From: Dechloromonas sp. ZY10
GTDB lineage: Bacteria; Pseudomonadota; Gammaproteobacteria; Burkholderiales; Rhodocyclaceae
Length of the DNA: 64,000 nt
Assembly (NCBI RefSeq): GCF_041378895.1
Contig: NZ_CP144212.1
Coordinates: 833,001 to 897,000 of the forward strand
Direction: 5' to 3'
The number at the start of each line of letters is the position of its first letter. Position 1 is the stretch's first letter. Below, piece by piece: positions 25,601 through 34,100 of this stretch. A program made the translations under genes and the position numbers. A model generated the notes under the pieces. That model did not search any database, was not told the DNA's origin, and saw nothing but the letters and a program-made list of their open reading frames with translations.

Positions 25601-28600
25601 CAGCGCATCGAACTGGGCCGTGGCGAGATTGCCGACCTGGGCCGAAGAGAGCACCGCGATCTGGGTAGTTTTGAGTGCGGCAATGGTGGTGGTGGCGAAC
25701 TGGCCGAGTTGAGTGGTGCTCAGTGCCGCGATGGCGGCCGGGCTGAGGCTGGTGACCTGAGCGGTAGTGAGGGCCGCGATTTGTGGGTCGGTGAAGCTGG
25801 TGACCTGGGTGGTGGAGAGAACGGCGACCTGGGTAGTGGATAAGGTGTTGAGTTGGGCGGTGCTGAGGTTCTGCAACTGGCTGGCGGAGAGGACGACGAC
25901 CTGCGAAGTCTTGAGGGCGGCGATCTCCGGAGTGGTGAACAGTGCCAGCTGGGTGGTACTGAGCGCGGCCACGGCGGCGGTGACCAGGGAAGGAATCTGG
26001 CTGGTCGAGAGCGCGTCGATCTGCGGCGTCCCGAGGGCGGCGACCTGGGCGCTGGTGAGGGCGGCGACCTGGGAGGTTTTGAAGGCGGCGATGCCGACGG
26101 TGCCGAATTGGGCCAGCTGAGCCACGGAGAAGGCGCCAATGGCGCCCGCGCTGAGATTGCTCAACTGGGCGGTGGTCAGGGCGGCCAATTGGGGATCGGC
26201 GAGGCCGGTGGCCTGGGTGGTGGTCAGCGCAGCGATCTGGCTGGTGGTCAGCGCATTGAGTTGTGCGGTTGCGAGATTCTGCAGCTGGGTGGTGCTGAGT
26301 GCTGCGATCTGGCTGGTTTTGAGTGCGGCAACGGTGGTGCTGGTGAACTGGGCGAATTGGGCAGTAGCCAGAGCGCCGATGGCGATGGCGGAGATGGCGC
26401 CGGCCTGGGCGGTGGAGAGGGCAGCGAGTTGCGGGTCGAGCAGGCTGGTGACCTGGCCGGAAGAGAGTGCGGCGACCTGGGTGGTGGAAAGCGCGGCGAG
26501 TTGTGCGGTGCTGAGGTTCTGGAGCTGGCTGGCGGTGAGCGCGGCGACCTGGGTGGCCTTGAGCGAGGCGATTTCGCTGGTGCTGAAGAGGGCCAGTTGG
26601 GTGGTGGAGAGGGCGGCGATGGCGGCGGTGGAGAGGGCGGCGACCTGGGAGGTGGTCAGGGCGTCGATCTGGGCGCTGCTCAGGCCGGTGACTTGCAGGG
26701 TGTTCAGGGCCGCGATCTGCAAGGTGGTCAGCGCGGCGACTTCGCCGGTAGTGAACAGGTTGAGTTGGGCTGCGCTCAAGACACCCAGTGCCGGCAGCGA
26801 CAGCCCCTGGACCTGGGCAGTGTTCAGAGTGTCGAGTTGGGTGGTGCTGAAACTTGCGACTTCGCTGCTGCTCAGCGCCGAAACCTGGGCGTAGCTGAGC
26901 GCGGCGATTTGCGCGGTCGACAGTCCCGACAGGGCAGAAGTGTTGAAGGCCGCAACCTGGGTAGTCTTGAGGGCGCTGATTTCGCCGGTGCTGAGTTGTC
27001 CCAGTTGGGCCGAGCTGAGCGCAGCGATCACCGCCGTACTCAGCCAGGGCACCTGGGACGAGGTCAGAGCGTCGAGTTGGGCGGAAGCGAGAGCGGTGAC
27101 CTGGGGGCTGGTGAGCGCGGCGACCTGGTTGGTTTTGAGGGCGGCGATGCCGGTGGTGCCGAACTGGGCGAGCTGGGTGGTCGAGAAAGCAGCGATGGCG
27201 CTGGCGCTGAGGCTGGTCAGCTGGGTGGTGGACAGGGCGGCGAGTTGGGCATCGAGCAGGCTGGAGGCCTGCAGGGAGGACAGGGCGGCGACCTGGAGGG
27301 TGGTCAGGGTATTGAGTTGGGCGGTACTGAGGTTTTGCAGCAGGGTGGCGGAAAGGGCCGCGACCTGGGTGGTTTTGAGGGCGGCGATTTCGGGCGTGGT
27401 GAGCAGGCCCAGCTGGGTGGTGGACAGGGCGGCAATGGCCGCCGTGCTCAGCGAAGGCAGCTGGGTCGAAGTCAGCGCATCGAACTGGGCCGTGGCGAGA
27501 TTGCCGACCTGGGCCGAAGAGAGCACCGCGATCTGGGTAGTTTTGAGTGCGGCAATGGTGGTGGTGGCGAACTGGCCGAGTTGAGTGGTGCTCAGTGCCG
27601 CGATGGCGGCCGGGCTGAGGCTGGTGACCTGAGCGGTAGTGAGGGCCGCGATTTGTGGGTCGGTGAAGCTGGTGACCTGGGTGGTGGAGAGAACGGCGAC
27701 CTGGGTAGTGGATAAGGTGTTGAGTTGGGCGGTGCTGAGGTTCTGCAACTGGCTGGCGGAGAGGACGACGACCTGCGAAGTCTTGAGGGCGGCGATCTCC
27801 GGAGTGGTGAACAGTGCCAGCTGGGTGGTACTGAGCGCGGCCACGGCGGCGGTGACCAGGGAAGGAATCTGGCTGGTCGAGAGCGCGTCGATCTGCGGCG
27901 TCCCGAGGGCGGCGACCTGGGCGCTGGTGAGGGCGGCGACCTGGGAGGTTTTGAAGGCGGCGATGCCGACGGTGCCGAATTGGGCCAGCTGAGCCACGGA
28001 GAAGGCGCCAATGGCGCCCGCGCTGAGATTGCTCAACTGGGCGGTGGTCAGGGCGGCCAATTGGGGATCGGCGAGGCCGGTGGCCTGGGTGGTGGTCAGC
28101 GCAGCGATCTGGCTGGTGGTCAGCGCATTGAGTTGTGCGGTTGCGAGATTCTGCAGCTGGGTGGTGCTGAGTGCTGCGATCTGGCTGGTTTTGAGTGCGG
28201 CAACGGTGGTGCTGGTGAACTGGGCGAATTGGGCAGTAGCCAGAGCGCCGATGGCGATGGCGGAGATGGCGCCGGCCTGGGCGGTGGAGAGGGCAGCGAG
28301 TTGCGGGTCGAGCAGGCTGGTGACCTGGCCGGAAGAGAGTGCGGCGACCTGGGTGGTGGAGAGCGCGGCGAGTTGTGCGGTGCTGAGGTTCTGCAGCTGG
28401 CTGGCGGTGAGCGCGGCGATCTGGGTGGCCTTGAGCGAAGCGATTTCGCTGGTGCTGAAGAGGGCCAGTTGGGTGGTGGAGAGGGCGGCGATGGCGGCGG
28501 TGGAGAGGGCGGCGACCTGGGAGGTGGTCAGGGCGTCGATCTGGGTACTGCTCAGGCCGGTGACTTGGGTGGTGCTGAGGATCCCGATCTGGCTGGCTTT

Positions 28601-28840
28601 GAGCGCGGCAACTTCGGCCGTCGAAAATTCGTTGAGCTGCGCGAGCGACAGGGCGGCCAGGGCTTCTGCGCTGAGCGAAACCACTTCCTGGGTGGTCAGA
28701 GCATTGACCTGTGTCGTCGAGAGTGCGGCTATTTGAGCAGAAGACAGTGCCTGCACGTCTTCCGTACTCAAGGACGCGATCTGGAGCGTGGTCAGCGCAC
28801 CGATCTGCGTGGTCGTCATCCGCAATATGACCGAACTCAT
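22664..28840 (-). CDS. Giant octapeptide-repeat protein
   Basis: A 2058-residue protein built almost entirely of about 255 tandem octapeptides of the form Q-[IVL]-x-x-L-[ST]-[TS]-x, for example QIAALSTT, QLQNLSTA, EIAALKTS, QVTSFTDP. Octads group into alternating blocks of about 7 and 10, each block opening AIAALSTT-like and containing a [GTE]IAALKT octad. There is no signal peptide, membrane segment, RTX motif, cysteine or C-terminal anchor. The S/T-x-x-Q spacing resembles a helix-capping box, so short repeated helices or a solenoid are possible. The ATG at 28840 has GGAG six bases upstream. Function unknown; a structural or surface role is speculation. Confidence 0.8.
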   Translation of the reverse strand: MSSVILRMTTTQIGALTTLQIASLSTEDVQALSSAQIAALSTTQVNALTTQEVVSLSAEALAALSLAQLNEFSTAEVAALKASQIGILSTTQVTGLSSTQIDALTTSQVAALSTAAIAALSTTQLALFSTSEIASLKATQIAALTASQLQNLSTAQLAALSTTQVAALSSGQVTSLLDPQLAALSTAQAGAISAIAIGALATAQFAQFTSTTVAALKTSQIAALSTTQLQNLATAQLNALTTSQIAALTTTQATGLADPQLAALTTAQLSNLSAGAIGAFSVAQLAQFGTVGIAAFKTSQVAALTSAQVAALGTPQIDALSTSQIPSLVTAAVAALSTTQLALFTTPEIAALKTSQVVVLSASQLQNLSTAQLNTLSTTQVAVLSTTQVTSFTDPQIAALTTAQVTSLSPAAIAALSTTQLGQFATTTIAALKTTQIAVLSSAQVGNLATAQFDALTSTQLPSLSTAAIAALSTTQLGLLTTPEIAALKTTQVAALSATLLQNLSTAQLNTLTTLQVAALSSLQASSLLDAQLAALSTTQLTSLSASAIAAFSTTQLAQFGTTGIAALKTNQVAALTSPQVTALASAQLDALTSSQVPWLSTAVIAALSSAQLGQLSTGEISALKTTQVAAFNTSALSGLSTAQIAALSYAQVSALSSSEVASFSTTQLDTLNTAQVQGLSLPALGVLSAAQLNLFTTGEVAALTTLQIAALNTLQVTGLSSAQIDALTTSQVAALSTAAIAALSTTQLALFSTSEIASLKATQVAALTASQLQNLSTAQLAALSTTQVAALSSGQVTSLLDPQLAALSTAQAGAISAIAIGALATAQFAQFTSTTVAALKTSQIAALSTTQLQNLATAQLNALTTSQIAALTTTQATGLADPQLAALTTAQLSNLSAGAIGAFSVAQLAQFGTVGIAAFKTSQVAALTSAQVAALGTPQIDALSTSQIPSLVTAAVAALSTTQLALFTTPEIAALKTSQVVVLSASQLQNLSTAQLNTLSTTQVAVLSTTQVTSFTDPQIAALTTAQVTSLSPAAIAALSTTQLGQFATTTIAALKTTQIAVLSSAQVGNLATAQFDALTSTQLPSLSTAAIAALSTTQLGLLTTPEIAALKTTQVAALSATLLQNLSTAQLNTLTTLQVAALSSLQASSLLDAQLAALSTTQLTSLSASAIAAFSTTQLAQFGTTGIAVLKTSQVAALTSPQVVALDPTQLDALTSIQVPSLSLAAIAALSGAQLNQFATAEFAALSSAQVASLSSTQVAALATAQFDALTSSQVPALTTTVIANLNTTQLSLLGTSEIPVLKATQIGALTTTLLQNLSTTQLAALTGTQIAALSSTQATGLADAQLAALSTTQISNLGTTSIAAFSTAQLSQFGSIGIAALKTKQVAVLTTTQLQNLSTAQLNALSTLQVATLSPGQVTGLLDPQLAALSTTQISSLTPTAVAALSTTQLAQFSSSGIAALKTTQVTVLTSTQISNLSTTQFDALNTTQVASLNTSAVPVLSTTQLALLGTSEFAALRTTQIAVLTTAQLQSLATSQIAALSTAQIAVLSSTQSSNLTTSQLTTLSTLQIAALGTSSIAALTTAQIGLFGTVGIAALTAAQIAALSSSQVANLDNTQLDALTSAQTPSLSTAAISALSTAQLNLFSTGEIATLKTTQIAVLSSSQLQNLATAQLNALTCLQVAALSSAQVSNLSNAQLAALSTLQLGSLSTAAIAALSTTQLAQFGTVGIAALKATQIGALSSAQIAGIATTQFDALTTSQLPYLSTAAIAALSTPQIAVISTSEIAILKTSQIAALGTPQLQSLSTAQLNTLSPSQIAALSSIQATGLSDPQLAALSTAQLSSLNTLAIAALATTQIGQFGTVGIAALSSTQIAALKSTQVAGLGTPQIAALTTTQVSALSTAAIAALASNQLGEFSTGEIAALKTVQIAALTTTQLQQLSSAHLNALSSAQIGALSGTQIDALSSLQVALLSSTQLAGLSTSGVAALRTDQLDQLDSIDLGVLNTRQIGAITTAQIAHFSTAQIAALSYTQVAALATAPVVAISTTQVPHLNV
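25226..26695. repeat. 1.47-kb internal duplication, copy 1
   Basis: Near-identical to 27098-28567, at an offset of exactly 1872 bp (78 octads, frame preserved). Only scattered single-base differences are seen, for example around 25268, 26521 and 26684. Confidence 0.85.
27098..28567. repeat. 1.47-kb internal duplication, copy 2
   Basis: Partner of 25226-26695. Similarity falls off abruptly outside both limits to the ordinary octad consensus, as expected of recent unequal exchange or conversion within the array. Confidence 0.85.
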
Positions 28841-28979
28841 GAACTCTCCGCCTAGCCGGTGCCGGGCACCGGGAAACCTCTGCCGGCGGCCAAGGCTTGC
28901 CGCCTTTTTGCCGGAATTTGCCGCTTCGCCCGGGAATGGGCGAATACCCTTGGTACTTATCCTGATAACCAGGGATTAA

Positions 28980-28994
28980 GCGATTTTTATGCCA
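28980..28994 (-). promoter_or_regulatory. Candidate sigma-54 promoter for the repeat-protein gene
   Basis: On the reverse strand TGGCAT, five A residues and then TCGC give a -24/-12-like element with one mismatch in the -12 box. It is about 140 bp before the ATG at 28840. This is a single-site pattern match and weak evidence. Confidence 0.25.
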
Positions 28995-29021
28995 GGGGGC
29001 AGCGGAGCGGGAGGGGTTGTG

Positions 29022-32000
29022 TCAGCTTTGGCTGTGCCAACTGGCGGGGGCCCGCCAGTTGGTAACCCAATTCGGGAAATCGGCAGCCGGCATCGGGCGG
29101 GCGATGCCGTAGCCCTGGCCTTTGTCGCAGCCAAGCTTGAGCAGTTCGATGCCGTGATCGACGGTTTCGACCCCTTCGGCGATCACATCGCGGTTGAAGG
29201 CACGAGCCAGGCCGATCACCCCTTTGACGATGGCCAGGTCGTTGCTGTCGTCGAGCATGTTGCGGATGAAGGACTGGTCGATTTTGAGCGTGTCGGCTGG
29301 GAGCAGCTTGAGGTAGAGCAGCGAGGAATAGCCGGTGCCGAAATCGTCGAGCGAGAAGTGCACTCCCATCCGACGGCAGGCGGCGATCACTTCGCTGACG
29401 TGTTGGGTGTCTTCGAGTGCAGCCGATTCGAGGATTTCGAGTTCAAGGCATTCCGGTGGAACATCCGGATGTAGCGCCAGTTGCCCTGCCAGCATGGTGG
29501 CAAAATCGGCCTGCTGCAGGTGGCGTGGCGAGACATTGACGCTGATCCGCAGCGTCAGTCCTTGTTGCCGCCAGGCTTCCATCTGCCGCAGGGCGGTGCC
29601 GATCACCCATTCGCCGAGCGGAATTGCCAGCGCGTGTTGTTCGATCAAGGGCAGGAACTCACCCGGTGAAACCAGGCCGCGTTCTGGATGTCGCCAGCGG
29701 ATCAAGGCTTCCGCACCAATCGGTCGGCCGCGCCGCATGTCCACCTTGGGTTGATAAAACAATTCGAACTCACCCCGGTTAAGGGCTTCGCCCAGGCGTT
29801 CAAGCTGGCTGATCTCCTTGCGGATGGTCAGGTCTTTCAATGGGTCGAACATGAAATAGCGATTGCCGCCAGTCTGCTTGGCAATGTACATCGCCTGATC
29901 GGCATGGCGCAGCAATTGGTCCGGGTCGGCTCCGTCGTCGGGGTAAAGGGTGACGCCAATGCTGGCGGTGATGTCGCGGACAATTTCGTCGTTGCCGAGG
30001 GTGTAGCTCTGGCCGGCAGCCAGGATCACCCGCTGCAGGATTTCGATGCCTTGTTCGAGCGACTCCAGTTCGTTGAGCAGAATCACGAATTCGTCGCCGC
30101 CCAGCCGGGCTACGGTGTCGGTCTGGCGCAATTCGTCGTTGAGCCGGTGGGTGAATGCCACCAGCAGTTGGTCGCCAGTAGCATGTCCAAAACGATCATT
30201 GACCTGCTTGAAACCATCCAGGTCGAGCATGCAGATGGCCAGTTGCCGGCCGTTGCGCTGGGCCTGGGCAATGGCCATGTGCAGGCGGTCGCTGAGCAGG
30301 GTGCGGTTCGGCAGGCCGGTCAGCGGGTCATAATGGGCCAGATGTTCAAGCCGCTGCTCGTGTTCCTTTTGCAGCGTGATGTCGGCAAAGATTCCGACGT
30401 AGTTGGCGATTGCGCCGCGCGCATCGCGGACTGTGGAGATGGTTAGCAGCTCGGCATAAACCTCGCCGCTTTTCTTGCGGTTCCAGATTTCGCCCTGCCA
30501 GTAGCCGTGCTCGCGCAGGGCCATCCACATTTCCTGATAAAAGTCCTGGTTGTGCAGGCGTGAGGCCTTGAGCATGCCGGGACGCTGGCCGATAACTTCA
30601 GCACGGCTGTAGCCGGTGATTTCGCAGAAGGCATCGTTGACTTCAAGGATGTTGGTCTCGGCATCGGTGAGCAGGATGCCTTCCCGGGCGTGCGAAAAGA
30701 CGCTGGCGGCCAGACGCAATCGTTCGGCAGCAGCGTGCCGTTCGGAAGCATCGAAACAGGCGCCGAGGAAACCGATGAATTCGCCCTGAATGCCGTGGAA
30801 GGGGCGGCCCATGTCGATGATCCAGCGGTACTCGCCACTGTGGTGGCGAAGGCGGTATTCCATTTCAAATGGCGTGCGTGCCTCAAAATTCCTGATGTAG
30901 GTTTCGACGCAACGCTCGAGGTCTTCGGGGTGCACGCCTTCGGCCCAGCCGTCGCCGAGTTCCTCGCTGAGTGGGCGGCCGGTGAATTCAAGCCAGGTCC
31001 GGTTGAAGTAATCGCACTTGGCATCGAGGCCCGAGCGCCAGATCAGGGCAGGAAAGCTTTCAAGCACCGACAGGTAAAAGTCGCTGGAACGGGCCAACCG
31101 TTCCTGGCTGGCGGCCAGCTCTGCGGTCCGTTCGGCAACTCGTTGCTCCAGTTCGTCGTGGGCGCGGATTACCTGCTGGCTGGCTTCCTCCCAGCGATTG
31201 GTGACCACCAGTGCGATCAGCAGGCCGATGCCGCCGGTCACGATCAGAATGGCGGCGACCAGCGCCGTGCTGCGGCGGGTGGCGGCTGAGTATTCGCTGA
31301 GGGCGCTATCCAGTTCGCGCTGGACAACCAGAGTCCAGCCGTTGTTCAGATGCAGGCCGAAGCCCAGCCAGCGGCGCTGGCTGCGGTCGGCAAATTCGAG
31401 AAACCGGACCTTGTCGTCTTCTCCATCGGCAAATGTGGCGAGTAGCGGGTGCTGGAATGGCGATCTTTGCACTTCCGGAATCACCTCGTTGGGCCAGGTG
31501 TGGGCGAGCAGGCGATTTTGCCGGTCGACCAGCAAAGCCTGGTCGAAGGGGGCGATACGTTCGGGACTGAGCAGGGTGGACAGGTTTTCCAGCGAAACGA
31601 CTGCCCCCAGGTGGGCATAAATCTGCTGCTGGGCATCGAGCAGCGGGAGATCGATTACTACCGAGAGGCGGCCGTCGACGGTCAGCAGGCCGTTTGAAAC
31701 CGTTGCCTGGCGGGTGCGTGTGGCTTCCTGAAAGTAGGCGCGGTCGGCCAGATTGTGCTTGTGCAGGCTGCGTTGCACTGCATAGGGCTGGGCCAGGTAG
31801 ATTTCCCCGTCGGGCAGGGCGAGAAAGGCGATGCTCAGCGCCGGCATTTGTGCCAGCAGCGATTGCAGCATATGCCTCTTGTTGGTTTCAACATGTTCGG
31901 GAATGCCGTTGATCGCCGGGTTGATCTGACGACTGTCGGTCAGTTGGCGGAAGCTTTCCTGTCTGGCTGCATATTCGAGCAGGCCGCGCACTTCGCTCAG

Positions 32001-32168
32001 GCGTTCCTCGACAGCGTCGCCGATGCCATGCACCAGTGACTGGTGCTCTACCGACCAGCGCTCGATGGCGAGTTGGCGATTAGAGCTTTCGAGAAATACT
32101 GCCACCGTCAGCAATGCGACAATCGCGGGCAGGATGAAAGCGAGCAGGATTTGCCGCTTTTGCTTCAT
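29022..32168 (-). CDS. Membrane sensor with PAS, GGDEF and EAL domains
   Basis: A 1048-residue protein starting at the ATG at 32168 (GGAG five bases upstream). Order: TM1 (about 8-27); a periplasmic dCache-like sensor with FQEATRTRQATVSNGLL; TM2 (about 290-312); two PAS domains; a GGDEF domain with RLGGDEFVILLNELE; and an EAL domain with IGAEALIRWRHPERG and DDFGTGYSSLLYLKLLP. The GGDEF motif is intact and an RxxD inhibitory site (RQTD) sits five residues before it; the EAL signature is intact. It could make or degrade c-di-GMP; which activity dominates cannot be told. A monocistronic gene upstream of the repeat-protein gene. Confidence 0.93.
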   Translation of the reverse strand: MKQKRQILLAFILPAIVALLTVAVFLESSNRQLAIERWSVEHQSLVHGIGDAVEERLSEVRGLLEYAARQESFRQLTDSRQINPAINGIPEHVETNKRHMLQSLLAQMPALSIAFLALPDGEIYLAQPYAVQRSLHKHNLADRAYFQEATRTRQATVSNGLLTVDGRLSVVIDLPLLDAQQQIYAHLGAVVSLENLSTLLSPERIAPFDQALLVDRQNRLLAHTWPNEVIPEVQRSPFQHPLLATFADGEDDKVRFLEFADRSQRRWLGFGLHLNNGWTLVVQRELDSALSEYSAATRRSTALVAAILIVTGGIGLLIALVVTNRWEEASQQVIRAHDELEQRVAERTAELAASQERLARSSDFYLSVLESFPALIWRSGLDAKCDYFNRTWLEFTGRPLSEELGDGWAEGVHPEDLERCVETYIRNFEARTPFEMEYRLRHHSGEYRWIIDMGRPFHGIQGEFIGFLGACFDASERHAAAERLRLAASVFSHAREGILLTDAETNILEVNDAFCEITGYSRAEVIGQRPGMLKASRLHNQDFYQEMWMALREHGYWQGEIWNRKKSGEVYAELLTISTVRDARGAIANYVGIFADITLQKEHEQRLEHLAHYDPLTGLPNRTLLSDRLHMAIAQAQRNGRQLAICMLDLDGFKQVNDRFGHATGDQLLVAFTHRLNDELRQTDTVARLGGDEFVILLNELESLEQGIEILQRVILAAGQSYTLGNDEIVRDITASIGVTLYPDDGADPDQLLRHADQAMYIAKQTGGNRYFMFDPLKDLTIRKEISQLERLGEALNRGEFELFYQPKVDMRRGRPIGAEALIRWRHPERGLVSPGEFLPLIEQHALAIPLGEWVIGTALRQMEAWRQQGLTLRISVNVSPRHLQQADFATMLAGQLALHPDVPPECLELEILESAALEDTQHVSEVIAACRRMGVHFSLDDFGTGYSSLLYLKLLPADTLKIDQSFIRNMLDDSNDLAIVKGVIGLARAFNRDVIAEGVETVDHGIELLKLGCDKGQGYGIARPMPAADFPNWVTNWRAPASWHSQS

Positions 32169-32247
32169 GGACACTCCGGTTGTGCCAGGGTGTCGGTTAA
32201 GGACCCTGACTAAAGATATATAACTTTAGGAGTGTCGATTTTAGCAT

Positions 32248-32898
32248 TTAACACATCTTGACCACGATGTCGTGTAGCGTATTTGCACAATTCGCCATCC
32301 GGTCGGCTGCATTCGACAAGTGACGGTAAATCTCGCGGCGCTTGAACATGTGAATATAATCATCGCCCTGAAACAGTTCGGCGATGGCCCGGCGGTAGGC
32401 TTTTTCAACCCGGCGCTCGGCCTTGCGTGCGGCGTCCGCATCGCTGGCTGCGCCGGCCGGGTTGCTTGAGAGCTTGGCATAGCCCAAGGCCAGTGCATCG
32501 ACGCCCAGCTTGATGTGAAGGGCCATGTCGAGGCAGTGCTTGTCGGGAGCCAGGGCCAGGACATCCATTTCGCTGACGGTGGTCTTGCAGTAATTGACGA
32601 CTTCATCGAGGTCGATGATTGCCCGGTAGAGGTCTTCACGGTCGATCGGCGTCGAAAATGCCTCGTTCAGGGTATGCAGGTTGCGAACCTTGATCTGGTC
32701 GGCCTCGTGTTCGTCGCGGCGGATCAGCTGGCCGGTTTCCGGGTTGCCGGTTTCCATGAATTCGACGAGCAGGGTCGCGCTGTGGGCTACCTGTTGGCAT
32801 TGTTCGGTCAGTAGTCCGAAAAAGTCCGGCATTTTAGGAAAGACGCGTTCAAAAATTCGGCGCAACAGTGGGGGCGGGGGGGCGGCGGGCTGGTTCAT
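32248..32898 (-). CDS. DUF47 / PhoU-like phosphate-transport regulator
   Basis: A 216-residue helical protein of the DUF47 (PhoU-related, Pit accessory) family. Sequences such as LLTEQCQQVAHSATLLVEFMETG, RRDEHEADQI and DREDLYRAIIDLDEVVNYC contain the E/D-xxxD metal-binding patterns of PhoU-like bundles. It is expected to modulate the associated low-affinity phosphate transporter. The start overlaps the pit stop by four bases (ATGA), so the two are translationally coupled. Confidence 0.9.
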   Translation of the reverse strand: MNQPAAPPPPLLRRIFERVFPKMPDFFGLLTEQCQQVAHSATLLVEFMETGNPETGQLIRRDEHEADQIKVRNLHTLNEAFSTPIDREDLYRAIIDLDEVVNYCKTTVSEMDVLALAPDKHCLDMALHIKLGVDALALGYAKLSSNPAGAASDADAARKAERRVEKAYRRAIAELFQGDDYIHMFKRREIYRHLSNAADRMANCANTLHDIVVKMC

Positions 32899-33938
32899 GG
32901 CGAGCTTCCCAGGAAAAGGTTGAGCAGTGCGTAGGCCTGGATGGCAACCAGAGCGGCGCCGGGAATGGTGATCAGCCAGGTGACTCCGATGTCCTTGGCT
33001 TTGCTCCAGCGTACTGCCCGGGCTCGTTCCGAGGCGCCGATACCCATGATCGAGGTGGTTACGACATGGGTGGTGGAGACCGGGGCGCCGCTCAACGAGG
33101 CGGCGAGGATTACGCTGGCCGAGGTCAGTTGCGAGCCCAGGGCGTGCAGGGGGCGGACCCGGTAGATGGCAAAGCCGAGTGTGCGGACGATACGCCAGCC
33201 GCCGGAGAGAACGCCCAGCGTCATGGCGCAGGCGCAGGCAAGCATGACCCAGAAGGGAACCTCGAAGCGGGGGATGAAGCCGCCCAGCAGCAGCACCAGG
33301 GTCAGGATGCCCATGCTTTTTTGCGCATCGTTGGCGCCGTGGGAGAAAGCCAGTCCGGCCGCAGTGAAAAACTGGGCGCCGCGCAGCCGGGCATTGGCCG
33401 CCGGGCGGGCGGTGCGGAGGATCACGGTCAACAGCCGGTGGAGCAAAAAACCGACCCAGAAACCGATCAGCGGCGACAGCAGCAAGGCGGCCAGAATTTT
33501 GACGATGCCGGTCAGCTGGCCTGCGGCCAGTGCCGCAAAGCCCCAGGCGACATGGTCGCCACCGGTGGCAACGCAGACGGTGCCAGCCAACCCGCCCACC
33601 AGCGCATGCGAGGATGAGGCGGGTATCCCGAAGTACCAGGTGCCGAGGTTCCAGACGATTGCGCCGAGCAGGCCGCAGAGGAGCACGGCCAGCGAGAGCT
33701 TGGCGGGCAGGTCGTCGAGGGTGACGAATTTGCCGATGGTGTTGGCGACTGCTGTGCCTCCGAGCAGGGGGCCGAGAAATTCGCAGACACCAACCAGCAA
33801 AACCGCCTGGACCGGAGTCATTGCGCGCGAGGCGATGACTGTGGCGACGATGTTGGCTGCGTCGTGAAAACCATTGGTGTAGTCGAACAGCAGGACGACG
33901 ACGATCGTCGCCACAGTCAGCAGCAGAAGGCTATCCAT
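32895..33938 (-). CDS. pit: Low-affinity inorganic phosphate transporter, PiT family
   Basis: A 347-residue membrane protein with about ten hydrophobic helices. It contains two copies of the PiT signature: FDYTNGFHDAANIVATVI near the N terminus and FSHGANDAQKSMGIL near residue 205. GIPASSSHALVGG and GAPVSTTHVVTTSIMGIG are the paired SS/STTH motifs. It is expected to carry metal-phosphate with H+ or Na+ symport. I chose the ATG at 33938 (MDSLLLLTVATIVVVLLFDY); the frame is open further upstream but lacks family similarity. It is followed immediately by the DUF47 gene. Confidence 0.93.
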   Translation of the reverse strand: MDSLLLLTVATIVVVLLFDYTNGFHDAANIVATVIASRAMTPVQAVLLVGVCEFLGPLLGGTAVANTIGKFVTLDDLPAKLSLAVLLCGLLGAIVWNLGTWYFGIPASSSHALVGGLAGTVCVATGGDHVAWGFAALAAGQLTGIVKILAALLLSPLIGFWVGFLLHRLLTVILRTARPAANARLRGAQFFTAAGLAFSHGANDAQKSMGILTLVLLLGGFIPRFEVPFWVMLACACAMTLGVLSGGWRIVRTLGFAIYRVRPLHALGSQLTSASVILAASLSGAPVSTTHVVTTSIMGIGASERARAVRWSKAKDIGVTWLITIPGAALVAIQAYALLNLFLGSSP

Positions 33939-34050
33939 GGGCCATCCTTTCTCCCTCCGGTGTGCCGCAGGGTGGCGGCGCAGATGGTCTGTTCTTGGCC
34001 GTATCGTGCGCTTGCCGCAGGGGGCGGTCAAGCCTGTGCCGGCGGGCAGT

Positions 34051-34083
34051 AAAAAACCCGGCGCGCCGGAGGCGGGCCGGGTT
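34051..34083 (-). terminator. Intrinsic terminator of ccoG
   Basis: On the reverse strand the stem AACCCGGC/GCCGGGTT (34076-34083 with 34055-34062) is followed by a U run (A tract 34051-34056). It lies 18 bp after the ccoG stop. Confidence 0.9.
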
Positions 34084-34100
34084 CAGGGGTAACTCGAAGT

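Larger units (their letters stand above)
22664..28800. repeat. 24-bp tandem coding repeats
   Basis: The whole gene is a degenerate 24-bp tandem array encoding one octapeptide per unit. The periodicity also keeps several antisense frames open for more than 1 kb; these are by-products. Confidence 0.85.

Noticed and set aside
24149-27715. Long plus-strand open frames (up to 620 codons, Gly/Asp/Glu-rich octads) antisense to the giant repeat gene
   Set aside because: They are by-products of the 24-bp periodicity. The minus frame is longer, covers the whole array without a stop and has a start with a good ribosome site.
22664-28840. Tandem 24-bp repeats as a possible CRISPR array
   Set aside because: Units are contiguous, degenerate and coding, with no unique spacers and no cas genes nearby.
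31505-31532. TTTTGCCGGTCGACCAGCAAAG as a further palindromic-repeat copy
   Set aside because: Only the 8-bp GGTCGACC core and short arms match; the ACGG/CCGT extension is absent, and the residues are plausible for the Cache domain it encodes.
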